From the NCBI GenBank assembly GCA_963825505.1, contig CAWGTL010000008.1:248001-312000 (forward strand): DNA of 64,000 bases, read 5' to 3'. The position numbers were made by a program, and so were the translations under genes. Numbering within the stretch: the first letter of the stretch is position 1; every line of letters starts with the position of its first letter. Of this stretch, positions 40,210 to 48,365 are shown piece by piece. The DNA comes from JBBQSN01 sp963825505 (GTDB lineage: Bacteria; Actinomycetota; Actinomycetes; Actinomycetales; CAWJMD01). Below the pieces are notes generated by a model. It was not told where the DNA came from. It ran no database searches and saw only the letters and a list, made by a program, of their open reading frames with translations.

Positions 40210-42668
40210 CCACCAAGATGGTGGGCGCCCCGATCTCCCGCCGCGAGGACCCGCGGCTGCTGCGGGGGGAGGGTCGGTACCTCGACGACCTCGGGCACGA
40301 CGCCCTCGTCGCGGCCTTCGTCCGCAGCCCGCACGCTCACGCCCGGGTGGTCGACATCGACGTCGCAGGGGCGCTCGACGTCGAGGGCGTGGTCGCCGTC
40401 TACACCTACGACGACCTGCTCGACGGAGTCGACCCGGACGACCCGGACGTGCCCGTCCCCGCTGTGGCGCAGCCGCTCCCGCTGCTGATCCCGCACCCGG
40501 CCCTCACCGCGCCGCGCACCGGCTACCCCCTGGCGCGCGAGGAGGTCAACCACGTCGGCGAGCCGGTCGTCATGGTCGTCGCCACCGACCGCTACGTCGC
40601 CGAGGACGCCTGCGAGCGGATCGTGGTCACCTACGACTTCCTGCCAGCCGTGGTCGGCATCGACGCCGCCCGCGCCGCGGAGCGCACCGTGCACGCCGAC
40701 GTGCCCGACAACGTCGCGGCGCACCTGGTGCAGGAGGTCGGCGATCTCGACGCCGCGATGACCGCGGCGCCGCACACGCTGACCCTCGACCTCGACATCG
40801 AGCGGTCGGCGTGCATGCCGATGGAGGGCAAGGGCGTCTACGCCATCTGGAACGGCGACGAGGACTCGATCCGGGTCTACACCTCCACCCAGGCGGCGAC
40901 CTCGGTGCGGATGGCCGTGGCGGCCAAGCTGGAGATGGCCGCCAACAAGGTCGAGTGCATCGCACCGGACGTCGGCGGCGGGTTCGGGGTGAAGATCGTG
41001 CACCCGTGGCCCGAGGAGGTGCTGGTGCCGTGGGCCGCGCGGCGGCTCGCCCGCGCCGGCATCGCCCGTGAGGTGAAGTGGACCGAGGACCGGCGCGAGC
41101 ACTTCATCTCGAGTGCGCACGAGCGCGGCCAGCAGCAGCGCGTGACAGCGGGTTTCGACGACGACGGCCGTCTGCTGGCGTTCGACTTCACCTTCTGGCA
41201 CGACAACGGTGCGTACACGCCGTACGGGATCATCGTCCCGATCATCACCTCGACGCAGGTGCTCGGCCCGTACAAGCCGGGCGCCTACCGCTGCAACGCC
41301 TACTCGCTGTACACCAACACGGTCATCGTCACGCCGTACCGCGGCGCGGGTCGGCCGCAGGGGGTGTTCGCGATGGAGCGCACGATGGACGCGATCGCAG
41401 GCGCGCTCGGCAAGGACCGCACGGCCGTCCGCGAGGTCAACCTCATCACCCCGGACGAGATGCCGTACGACCACCAGCTGCTGTTCCAGGACGGCAAGCC
41501 GCTGGTCTACGACTCCGGCGACTACCCGGCGTCGATGGCGAAGATCAAGGCGCTGGTGGGCTGGGACGAGTTCGACGCGGTGCGCGACCAGGCGCGGGCC
41601 GAGGGGCGCACGGTGGGAATCGGCCTCGCGGCGTACGTCGAGGGCACGGGCCCGGGACCCTACGAGGGCGCGCACGTGGTGGTCGAGACCTCCGGGAAGG
41701 TCAAGGTCGCCACCGGGCTCACCACCCAGGGCCAGGGGCACCAGACCTCGTTCGCGCAGATCGTCGCCGACCAGCTCGGGGTCGACGTGGACGACGTCGA
41801 GGTGGTCACGGGCGACACGCGCCGGTTCCGTTACGCCGTCGGCACCTTCGCCTCGCGCGCGGCCGTGATGAGCGGCTCGGCGATGCACGTGGCGGCCGGC
41901 AAGGTGCGCGACAAGGCGCTGCGGATCGCGGCCGACGCGCTGGAGGTCGACGTCGACGACCTCGAGCTCGTCGACGGCGTCGCCCGGGTCAAGGGCACGC
42001 CGGCGGGCGGGCCGGGAACCGAGGTGCCGCTCGCGACGCTCGCGGTGCTGTCCAACCCCCTGCGCTACGCGTTCGACACGGCGTCGCAGGCCGCAACCCA
42101 GTTCTCGGTGGGCGACCACACCAAGCCGCCCGTGCCGGAGGGCGAGGAGCCGGGGCTGGAGGCCACCGGCTACTACTCGCCGAACCAGAGCACGTTCGCG
42201 TCCGGCATCCACGCCGTCGTCATCGAGACCGACCCGCTCACCGCCGAGGTACGGATCCTGCGCTACTGCGTGGTGCACGACTGCGGCACGCTGGTGAACC
42301 CCAAGATCGTCGAGGGACAGATCCACGGCGGCGTCGCGCAGGGGGTGGGCGGGGCGCTGTACGAGCGGATCGTCTACGACGAGCACGGCCAGGTGCTCAA
42401 CGCCTCGTACATGGACTTCCTGATGCCCTATGCCACCGAGGTGCCGGCCAGGATCGAGATCGACCACCTCGAGACGCCCTCGCCGCTGAACCCGTTGGGC
42501 ATCAAGGGTGCCGGCGAGGCGGGAGTCATCCCGTCCGCGGCGCTGTTCGCGTCCGCGATCGAGGACGCCGAGGGCTTCGCGATCCGGTCGATGCCGCTGT
42601 CGCCCAGCGACCTGTTCGAGCTCCGCCGCCAGCACGCCGACCCCGGCCACAGGGAGGACCCGTCATGA
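40206..42668 (+). CDS. molybdopterin-binding large subunit (xanthine dehydrogenase/CoxL form II type)
   Basis: 820 aa from GTG 40206 (GTGA overlap). It starts MVGAPISRREDPRLLRGEGR, the usual aldehyde oxidase/xanthine dehydrogenase a/b hammerhead entry. The molybdenum motifs DVGGGFGVKI (about 258), VTPYRGAGRPQ (about 378), and the terminal GIKGAGEAGVIPS, which carries the catalytic Glu near 770, are present. The active-site loop YRGAGR is that of form II CoxL-like hydroxylases, not the CO-oxidising form I (AYxCSFR), so CO dehydrogenase activity is unlikely. Context suggests a purine or other N-heterocycle as substrate. Confidence 0.9.
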   Translation: MTTKMVGAPISRREDPRLLRGEGRYLDDLGHDALVAAFVRSPHAHARVVDIDVAGALDVEGVVAVYTYDDLLDGVDPDDPDVPVPAVAQPLPLLIPHPALTAPRTGYPLAREEVNHVGEPVVMVVATDRYVAEDACERIVVTYDFLPAVVGIDAARAAERTVHADVPDNVAAHLVQEVGDLDAAMTAAPHTLTLDLDIERSACMPMEGKGVYAIWNGDEDSIRVYTSTQAATSVRMAVAAKLEMAANKVECIAPDVGGGFGVKIVHPWPEEVLVPWAARRLARAGIAREVKWTEDRREHFISSAHERGQQQRVTAGFDDDGRLLAFDFTFWHDNGAYTPYGIIVPIITSTQVLGPYKPGAYRCNAYSLYTNTVIVTPYRGAGRPQGVFAMERTMDAIAGALGKDRTAVREVNLITPDEMPYDHQLLFQDGKPLVYDSGDYPASMAKIKALVGWDEFDAVRDQARAEGRTVGIGLAAYVEGTGPGPYEGAHVVVETSGKVKVATGLTTQGQGHQTSFAQIVADQLGVDVDDVEVVTGDTRRFRYAVGTFASRAAVMSGSAMHVAAGKVRDKALRIAADALEVDVDDLELVDGVARVKGTPAGGPGTEVPLATLAVLSNPLRYAFDTASQAATQFSVGDHTKPPVPEGEEPGLEATGYYSPNQSTFASGIHAVVIETDPLTAEVRILRYCVVHDCGTLVNPKIVEGQIHGGVAQGVGGALYERIVYDEHGQVLNASYMDFLMPYATEVPARIEIDHLETPSPLNPLGIKGAGEAGVIPSAALFASAIEDAEGFAIRSMPLSPSDLFELRRQHADPGHREDPS

Positions 42669-43312
42669 GGATCAGCGGAACGGCAGACCTGGCCGCGCCC
42701 CCCGCGAAGGTGTTCGCCGCACTCAACGACCCCGCGGTGCTGGCTGCCACCATCCCCGGCTGCCACGCGCTCCAGCAGGTGTCACCCGATGTCTACGCCA
42801 TGACCGTCACCGCCGGGGTCGCCTCGATCAAGGGCACCTACGAGGGACGCGTCACCCTCGCCGACCAGCACGCGCCGTCGTCGTTCACGTTGCGCGCCAG
42901 CGGGTCCGGCGCGCCGGGGAGCGTCGACGCCACCGTTGCGGTGAAGCTCGCCGAGCAGGGCACCGGCACGCACCTCGAGTACGACGCCGACGCGGTCGTC
43001 GGCGGAATGGTGGGCGGGGTCGGGCAGCGGATGCTGTCCGGGGTCTCGCGCCGGATGGCCGCACAGTTCTTCGGCGCCGTCGACAAGGTCATCGCCGAGG
43101 GTGTCCCGCAGGCGCCCGCGCCCGCCCCGGTCGGTGTGTCCGCCGAGACCCCGCAGGCCGCGACCGCGGCTCCGGCCGCGACGGCCGCGGCGGTGCCGGC
43201 GGCGACCGACACCGCACCCGCCTGGCTGGTGCCGGCCGCCATCACCACCGGCGCCCTCTCGGCCCTGGCCGGCGTCGCGCTCGGCTGGGTCCTGGGACGG
43301 CGGTCACGCTGA
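42665..43312 (+). CDS. CoxG-like SRPBCC protein with C-terminal membrane anchor
   Basis: 215 aa. Residues 1-150 form the CoxG/DUF1857-type SRPBCC domain (ISGTADLAAPPAKVFAALND, IPGCHALQQVSPDVYAMTV). An Ala/Pro-rich linker follows (about 152-185), then a single hydrophobic helix (LVPAAITTGALSALAGVALG) and a terminal RRSR. In carboxydotrophs CoxG helps recruit CO dehydrogenase to the membrane; recent work on a mycobacterial homologue suggests quinone delivery. Here it probably does the same for the Mo hydroxylase. ATGA overlap with the large subunit. Confidence 0.85.
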   Translation: MRISGTADLAAPPAKVFAALNDPAVLAATIPGCHALQQVSPDVYAMTVTAGVASIKGTYEGRVTLADQHAPSSFTLRASGSGAPGSVDATVAVKLAEQGTGTHLEYDADAVVGGMVGGVGQRMLSGVSRRMAAQFFGAVDKVIAEGVPQAPAPAPVGVSAETPQAATAAPAATAAAVPAATDTAPAWLVPAAITTGALSALAGVALGWVLGRRSR

Positions 43313-44235
43313 TGCGCGCCTTCACGGTCGCGGCGCTTCAGCTCGCACCCCTGCCCGACGCGTTGTCCCGCAGCACGATCGAGCAGAACACCGCCCGCGC
43401 GGCGGAGTGGGTGCGACGCTGCGTGGAGGAGACGGGAGCCGAGCTGGTCGTGCTGCCGGAGACGGCCTCCACCGGCTTCACACCGGGGTGCGGCCCGGCC
43501 GAGCTGTGGGACCTCGTCAGCGAGGTGCCGGGCCCGGTGACCGAGCCGCTGCAGGAGACGGCCCGCGCGCTCGGGGTGCACCTGGTCTGGGGTACCTACG
43601 AGCGGGGGCCGGAGCGCGGCGTCGTCCACAACTCCTCGGTGCTGATCGGGCGCGACGGGGAGGTGACGGGGGTGTACCGCAAGACGCACCCGTTCTGCAC
43701 CGAGATCGTCACCCGGGGCGGCTGGGTCACGCCGGGCGACGAGGTCTGCGTGGTGGAGACCGATCTCGGCCGGATCGGCATGGCGATCTGCTTCGACGGC
43801 GACTTCCCCGAGCTGTGGCGCATCCAGGCCGTCCAGGGCGCCGAGGTGATCGCCCGCCCCTCGGCGCTGCTGCGCTCGGCCGACATCGCCGAGATGACCT
43901 CGCGGGCACGGGCGTACGACAACCACGTCTACGTGGTCGCGGCCAACTCCACCGGCACCGACCCGGCCGGCGTGCACTACTTCGGCAACTCCCACGTGGT
44001 CACGCCCACCTCCCACACGGTGGCGCGGGCGGCCAGCCACGAGTGCTGGATCAGCGCGCGGCTCGACCCGGCAGAGGCGATGGCGAGCCTCACGCCGGGG
44101 TCGTCGGTCCGGCAGGGCTTCGACCACCTCGCCGACCGCAACCTCGACCTGGTGCGGCGGTACGCCGACGACCTCGCGCGCCCTGCGGCCACCAGCTTCC
44201 CGTACGCCCGGGCCGGCAGCCCGACGGAGCACTGA
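43312..44235 (+). CDS. nitrilase-superfamily amidohydrolase
   Basis: 307 aa. The catalytic triad of the superfamily is visible: Glu50 in LPETAS, Lys124 in YRKTHPF, and Cys160 in AICFDGDFPE. These enzymes cleave amides, ureido or nitrile groups; N-carbamoyl amino acid amidases and beta-ureidopropionases are close relatives. As the last gene of the permease/hydroxylase operon (TGATG overlap with CoxG), it probably opens or deaminates an intermediate of the same pathway, possibly feeding the AllFGH reaction. That link is inference. Confidence 0.87.
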   Translation: MRAFTVAALQLAPLPDALSRSTIEQNTARAAEWVRRCVEETGAELVVLPETASTGFTPGCGPAELWDLVSEVPGPVTEPLQETARALGVHLVWGTYERGPERGVVHNSSVLIGRDGEVTGVYRKTHPFCTEIVTRGGWVTPGDEVCVVETDLGRIGMAICFDGDFPELWRIQAVQGAEVIARPSALLRSADIAEMTSRARAYDNHVYVVAANSTGTDPAGVHYFGNSHVVTPTSHTVARAASHECWISARLDPAEAMASLTPGSSVRQGFDHLADRNLDLVRRYADDLARPAATSFPYARAGSPTEH

Positions 44236-44239
44236 CTCG

Positions 44240-44281
44240 GCGTCCCACCTGAACCCGTTCGGGACGGTTTCGGTGGGACGC
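44240..44281. terminator. hairpin terminator after the hydroxylase operon
   Basis: GCGTCCCACC (44240-44249) and GGTGGGACGC (44272-44281) form a perfect 10-bp stem, with a small inner stem CCC-GTTC-GGG in the loop. It starts 5 bp after the nitrilase stop. No T-run follows. Confidence 0.6.
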
Positions 44282-44463
44282 GCCGGGGTCGTACCACCCT
44301 GTGCCGCAGCATCTCTCGGGTGCACGAAAGGGTGTGGACGCATCCAGCCCGGTGCACCATGCTGACAGCGCGCCGCGCCCTCGGGGGTGCCTTCGCGCGG
44401 AGGTCTTGGCCGCCGCGCGCACCACCGGTCGAGAAGGGCCGGAACCCCTGCCCCCTGACGACC

Positions 44464-44637
44464 GTGCAGCTCCCCGTTCGCGCACGGCCCTCCCGTCGAC
44501 CCTCGCAGGCGGTGCCCGTGCTCGGCAGCGCCCCGCCCACCCGAGCGGTCGGCACGGCGCTCCCGGTCGGCACGCTGGCTCCGCTCGGCGAGACGGGGCC
44601 CGAGCGCCCCGGGACCATCGTCCGCGTCACCTGGTGA
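44464..44637 (+). CDS. possible small protein
   Basis: 57 codons from GTG 44464, in a longer open frame from 44320. Third positions are mostly G/C and the end reads TLAPLGETGPERPGTIVRVT, but there is no ribosome site, no recognised family and no promoter. It is the only coding candidate in the 44236-44739 gap (about 500 bp), which otherwise holds two hairpins and a promoter. It could be noise. Confidence 0.25.
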   Translation: MQLPVRARPSRRPSQAVPVLGSAPPTRAVGTALPVGTLAPLGETGPERPGTIVRVTW

Positions 44638-44677
44638 GGGGATCGCTTCCAGGACGCGCGACGACGCGGTGAAGGTG

Positions 44678-44709
44678 CGGCACCCCGGACGGACAGGTCC
44701 GGGGTGCCG
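44678..44709. terminator. 13-bp perfect inverted repeat upstream of AAA-VWA genes
   Basis: CGGCACCCCGGAC (44678-44690) and GTCCGGGGTGCCG (44697-44709) flank GGACAG. The stem is very stable. The right arm would overlap the -35 region of the promoter at 44728, so it may be an operator rather than, or as well as, a terminator. Confidence 0.5.
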
Positions 44710-44727
44710 TTCCGCGCGGGGGCGACG

Positions 44728-44733
44728 TACGGT
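44728..44733 (+). promoter_or_regulatory. -10 element for a leaderless transcript
   Basis: TACGGT lies 6 bp before GTG 44740 of the AAA ATPase gene. The intervening CAGGAG is too close to the start to act as a normal ribosome site. Confidence 0.45.
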
Positions 44734-44739
44734 CAGGAG

Positions 44740-46158
44740 GTGACCCTCGCCCCCGTCGCCCCGGAGTCGCTGCCCACCACGCTCGGAGAGCTGCGGGCCT
44801 CCGGCCACGAGCACCGCTCGGTCAAGGCCGAGCTGCGCCACAACCTGCTCGACCGGATGCGGTCGAGCAGCACCGCGTCGGAGCGGTTCCCCGGCATCGT
44901 CGGGTTCGACGAGACCGTCCTGCCCGAGCTCGAGCGGGCGATCCTGGCCGGCCACGACGTCGTCCTGCTGGGCGAGCGCGGCCAGGGCAAGACCCGCCTG
45001 ATCCGCTCGCTCGTCGGGCTGCTCGACGAGTGGACCCCGGTGATCGCCGGCTCCGAGCTGGGGGAGCACCCGTACGAGCCGGTCGTCCCGCAGTCGGTGC
45101 GGCGCGCGGCCGAGCTCGGCGACGACCTGCCGGTGGCCTGGCGGCACCGGTCGCTCCGGTACGCCGAGAAGCTGGCGACCCCGGACACGAGCATCGGGGA
45201 CCTGATCGGCGACGTCGACCCGGTGCGCGTCGCCCAGGGCCGCAGCCTCGGCGACCCGGACACGATCCACTACGGCCTCGTGCCGCGTGCGCACCGCGGC
45301 ATCGTCGCGGTGAACGAGCTGCCCGACCTCGCTGAGCGGATCCAGGTGGGCCTGCTGAACGTGCTGGAGGAGCGCGACATCCAGGTGCGTGGGTACCAGC
45401 TGCGGCTGCCGCTCGACCTGCTGCTCGTCGCGAGCGCGAACCCGGAGGACTACACCAACCGCGGCCGCATCATCACCCCGCTCAAGGACCGGTTCGGCGC
45501 CGAGATCCGCACCCACTACCCGCTCGACCTCACCGACGAGATCGACCTGCTGACGCAGGAGGCCGACCTGGTCGCCGAGGTCCCCGAGCACGTCCTCGAG
45601 GTGGTGGCGCGCTTCACCCGCGGGGTGCGCGAGTCGCCCGCCGTCGACGCACGGTCGGGGGTGTCGGCCCGCTTCGCCGTCGCCGGTGCCGAGACGGTCG
45701 CCGCCGCGGCGCTGCGCCGCGGCGCGCTGCGAGGCGAGGACGACCCGGTCGCCCGCGTGGGCGACACGGAGTCGGTGGTCGGCACCCTGCGCGGCAAGGT
45801 CGAGTTCGAGTCGGGCCACGAGGGTCGGGAGATCGAGGTGCTCGCCCACCTGCTGCGCACCGCAGTGGCCGAGACGTTCCGCTCGCGGCTCGGCGGGCTG
45901 GACCTCAGCGGCTTCACCGCGCTGACCGCCGACGGCACGACGGTCGAGACCGGTGAGGGCGTCACCTCGGCGGAGGTGCTCGCGCAGGTCGGCCAGGTGT
46001 CGGGGCTCGCGAAGGTGCTCGACCGGCTCGGCTCCGGGGCGGCGCCCTCGGCGGGACAGGCCGCGGCGGCGGTGGAGCTGGTGCTCGAGGGCCTGCACCT
46101 CACCCGCCGGCTGGGCAAGGAGCCCGCCGACGGTGGCCGGACGGTGTACGGGGGATGA
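44740..46158 (+). CDS. magnesium-chelatase-like AAA+ ATPase
   Basis: 472 aa from GTG 44740, in frame with a possible earlier GTG at 44704; family members begin close to TLGELRASGHEHRSVKAELR, which favours the later start. Walker A is VVLLGERGQGKTRLIRSL near residue 75, and Walker B/sensor is GIVAVNELPDLAERIQVGLL near 186. LVASANPEDYTNRGRIITP matches the ChlI/BchI helix-2 insert clade. With the VWA gene that overlaps its stop, it resembles a ChlI-ChlD pair, but no ChlH-like chelatase is near, so it is more likely a MoxR-type chaperone that remodels or metallates another enzyme. Confidence 0.85.
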   Translation: MTLAPVAPESLPTTLGELRASGHEHRSVKAELRHNLLDRMRSSSTASERFPGIVGFDETVLPELERAILAGHDVVLLGERGQGKTRLIRSLVGLLDEWTPVIAGSELGEHPYEPVVPQSVRRAAELGDDLPVAWRHRSLRYAEKLATPDTSIGDLIGDVDPVRVAQGRSLGDPDTIHYGLVPRAHRGIVAVNELPDLAERIQVGLLNVLEERDIQVRGYQLRLPLDLLLVASANPEDYTNRGRIITPLKDRFGAEIRTHYPLDLTDEIDLLTQEADLVAEVPEHVLEVVARFTRGVRESPAVDARSGVSARFAVAGAETVAAAALRRGALRGEDDPVARVGDTESVVGTLRGKVEFESGHEGREIEVLAHLLRTAVAETFRSRLGGLDLSGFTALTADGTTVETGEGVTSAEVLAQVGQVSGLAKVLDRLGSGAAPSAGQAAAAVELVLEGLHLTRRLGKEPADGGRTVYGG

Positions 46159-48227
46159 CGGCCCAGCCGTCGGACGCCGGCCGGCCGGGTCAGCACCACC
46201 GGCGGTACCGCTACGGCGCGTGGACCGGGGGGCCCGACCCGTTGGCCCCGCCGTTCGACGTGCGCGCGGCGGTCGATGCCGTGGGCGAGGAGGTGCTCGC
46301 GGGCGGCAGCCTGCGGGAGGCGCTGCGCGACCTGCTGCGCCGGGGCCAGGACGGCGACCGTGGCCTCGACGACCTCGAGGCGCGCGCGCGGCGGATGCGG
46401 CAGCAGGCCTCGCGGCGAGGCCGCCTGGACGGGACGGTCACGCGCGCGAGGGCCCTGCTCGACCAGGCCCTCGCGGCGGAGCGCGACGCCCTCGACGACG
46501 CCGCAGCCGCAGCGCAGGGGGAGGACGGCACGGGCGAGCCCGACCTCGACGCGCAGTTCGCGCGGGCCCGCCTCGACGCGCTGCCGCGGTCGACAGCGGC
46601 CGCCGTGCGTGAGCTCGCCGACTACGACTGGCGCAGCGACGCCGCCCGCGCCGACTACCAGCGGATCCTGGACGAGCTGCGTGGCGAGGTGCTCGACCAG
46701 CGCTTCGCGGGGATGCGGCAGGCGCTGCAGGGAGCGGACCCGGCGAGGAACCCGGAGGCCGCCGCCCGGCTGCGTGAGATGCTCGGTGACCTGAACGACC
46801 TGCTCGCCCAGCACGCCTCCGGACAGGACACCACCGACCGGTTCCGCGAGTTCATGGAGCGCCACGGCGAGTTCTTCCCCGACGCCCCGCAGAGCACCGA
46901 CGAGCTGGTCGACCAGCTCGCCCGCCAGGCCGCGGCCGCCGAGCAGCTGATGCGCTCGCTCTCGCCGTCGCAGCGCGAGGAGCTCGCCGGCCTGATGTCG
47001 CAGGCACTGGCCGACAGCGGGCTCGCCGACCAGATGGCCGTGCTGTCGGAGTCGTTGCGCGCCCTGCGCCCCGAGCTCGCGTGGGACCGCGCGCGCCAGA
47101 CCACGGGGTCCGAGCCGCTCGGGTACGGCGACGCCACCGGAGCCCTGGCCGAGCTGGCCGACCTCGACGACCTCGTCGAGCAGCTGGGCCAGGAGCACCC
47201 GGGCGCCACCCTCGACGACGTCGACGTCCAGGCGGTCGAGCGCCACCTGGGTCGTGGCGCCGCCGACGACGTGCGGCGCCTGGCCGAGCTGGAGCGGGAG
47301 CTGAGGCGGCAGGGCTGGGTCACCACCGGTCGCGACGGCATGGCCCTGAGTCCGAAGGCGTTGCGGCGCCTCGGTTCCACAGCGCTCCGCCACGTCTTCT
47401 CCGACCTCGAGAACGGTCGCCGGGGGCAGCACGACCTGCGGTCCGCCGGGGCGGCCGGCGAGGCCACCGGCGCGTCGCGGGCGTGGGAGTTCGGCGACAC
47501 CCAGCCGATCGACGTCGTGCGGACGGTCCAGAACGCACTGCGTCGTCATGGTTCCCGAGGCGATGACACCGGGCGCAGCGCGTCCGAGGGCGACGGTGCG
47601 GTGACGCTCGAGGTCGCCGACTTCGAGGTGGTCGAGACCGAGCGGCGCAGCGGTGCGGCGGTGGCGCTGCTGGTCGACCTGTCCTACTCGATGGTGGCGG
47701 AGGGTCGGTGGGGGCCGATGAAGCAGACCGCGCTCGCGCTGGCTCACCTGGTGGCGACCCGTTTTCCTCAGGACGCCTTGCAGATCATCGGTTTCGGCCG
47801 CTACGCGACGACCTTGACCCAGGCGGAGCTCGCCGCGGTCGAGCCGGACTACCAGCAGGGGACGAACCTGTCGCACGCCCTCGCCCTCGCCGGCCGGCAC
47901 CTGCGGCGGCACAGCTCGTCCGACCCCGTGGTGATGGTCGTCACCGACGGCGAACCCACGGCCCACCTCGACGACGACGGCGAGGCGTTCTTCATGTGGC
48001 CGCCGCTGCAGGAGACCATCGCCCGCACCGTGCGCGAGGTCGACCTGCTGGCGCGCTACGGGGCGGTGGTGAACCTGTTCATGCTGGGGGAGGACCCCGG
48101 CCTGCGTCGCTTCGTCGACGCCGTGGCCCGCCGCGCCGGCGGCCGCGTCCTGACCCCCTCGGCCGCCGACCTCGGCCGCTACGTCGTCAGCGACTACCTG
48201 CGCGCCCGTCGCGGCCGCCGCGGCTGA
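46155..48227 (+). CDS. VWA-domain protein, partner of the AAA+ ATPase
   Basis: 690 aa. A long helical, Arg/Asp/Ala-rich N-terminal part (about residues 20-480) precedes a von Willebrand A domain beginning VAVALLVDLSYSMVAEGRWG. The MIDAS DxSxS is intact (Asp508), and VVMVVTDGEPTAHLDDDG gives the later Asp. MIDAS binds a divalent metal and mediates protein contact. ATGA overlap with the AAA gene indicates a fixed stoichiometry pair, as in ChlI/ChlD and MoxR/VWA systems. The client is unknown; the molybdenum hydroxylase 2.5 kb upstream is one candidate, since CoxD/CoxE (AAA/VWA) mature CO dehydrogenase, but this is inference. Confidence 0.85.
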   Translation: MTAQPSDAGRPGQHHRRYRYGAWTGGPDPLAPPFDVRAAVDAVGEEVLAGGSLREALRDLLRRGQDGDRGLDDLEARARRMRQQASRRGRLDGTVTRARALLDQALAAERDALDDAAAAAQGEDGTGEPDLDAQFARARLDALPRSTAAAVRELADYDWRSDAARADYQRILDELRGEVLDQRFAGMRQALQGADPARNPEAAARLREMLGDLNDLLAQHASGQDTTDRFREFMERHGEFFPDAPQSTDELVDQLARQAAAAEQLMRSLSPSQREELAGLMSQALADSGLADQMAVLSESLRALRPELAWDRARQTTGSEPLGYGDATGALAELADLDDLVEQLGQEHPGATLDDVDVQAVERHLGRGAADDVRRLAELERELRRQGWVTTGRDGMALSPKALRRLGSTALRHVFSDLENGRRGQHDLRSAGAAGEATGASRAWEFGDTQPIDVVRTVQNALRRHGSRGDDTGRSASEGDGAVTLEVADFEVVETERRSGAAVALLVDLSYSMVAEGRWGPMKQTALALAHLVATRFPQDALQIIGFGRYATTLTQAELAAVEPDYQQGTNLSHALALAGRHLRRHSSSDPVVMVVTDGEPTAHLDDDGEAFFMWPPLQETIARTVREVDLLARYGAVVNLFMLGEDPGLRRFVDAVARRAGGRVLTPSAADLGRYVVSDYLRARRGRRG

Positions 48228-48270
48228 CCGGAACTGCCCGCTCCGAGCACGGCGACGTCCAACCGGTGAG

Positions 48271-48307
48271 ATCGTTGACAACGATTTCAGCCAAGGCGTT
48301 GACAACG
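48271..48307. promoter_or_regulatory. twin LacI-type operators
   Basis: ATCGTTGACAACGAT (48271-48285) is a perfect palindrome around a central A. A second core CGTTGACAACG (48297-48307) repeats it; the centres are 24 bp apart. Both lie 58-95 bp upstream of the lacI-type gene they probably control. Confidence 0.7.
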
Positions 48308-48328
48308 TTTGCAGTGAGCGGGCAGGCT
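48299..48328 (+). promoter_or_regulatory. promoter of the LacI/polyol operon
   Basis: -35 TTGACA (48299-48304), 18 bp, -10 CAGGCT (48323-48328). The -35 hexamer lies inside the second operator palindrome, so bound repressor would block it. Confidence 0.5.
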
Positions 48329-48365
48329 CCAACCACTCACCGGACGACGAGGTCAGGGGCTGGTC

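Noticed and set aside
38822..43312. CO dehydrogenase (coxMSLG) identity for the Mo hydroxylase set.
   Set aside because: The large subunit has YRGAGR rather than the AYxCSFR loop of form I CoxL, so CO oxidation is not supported.
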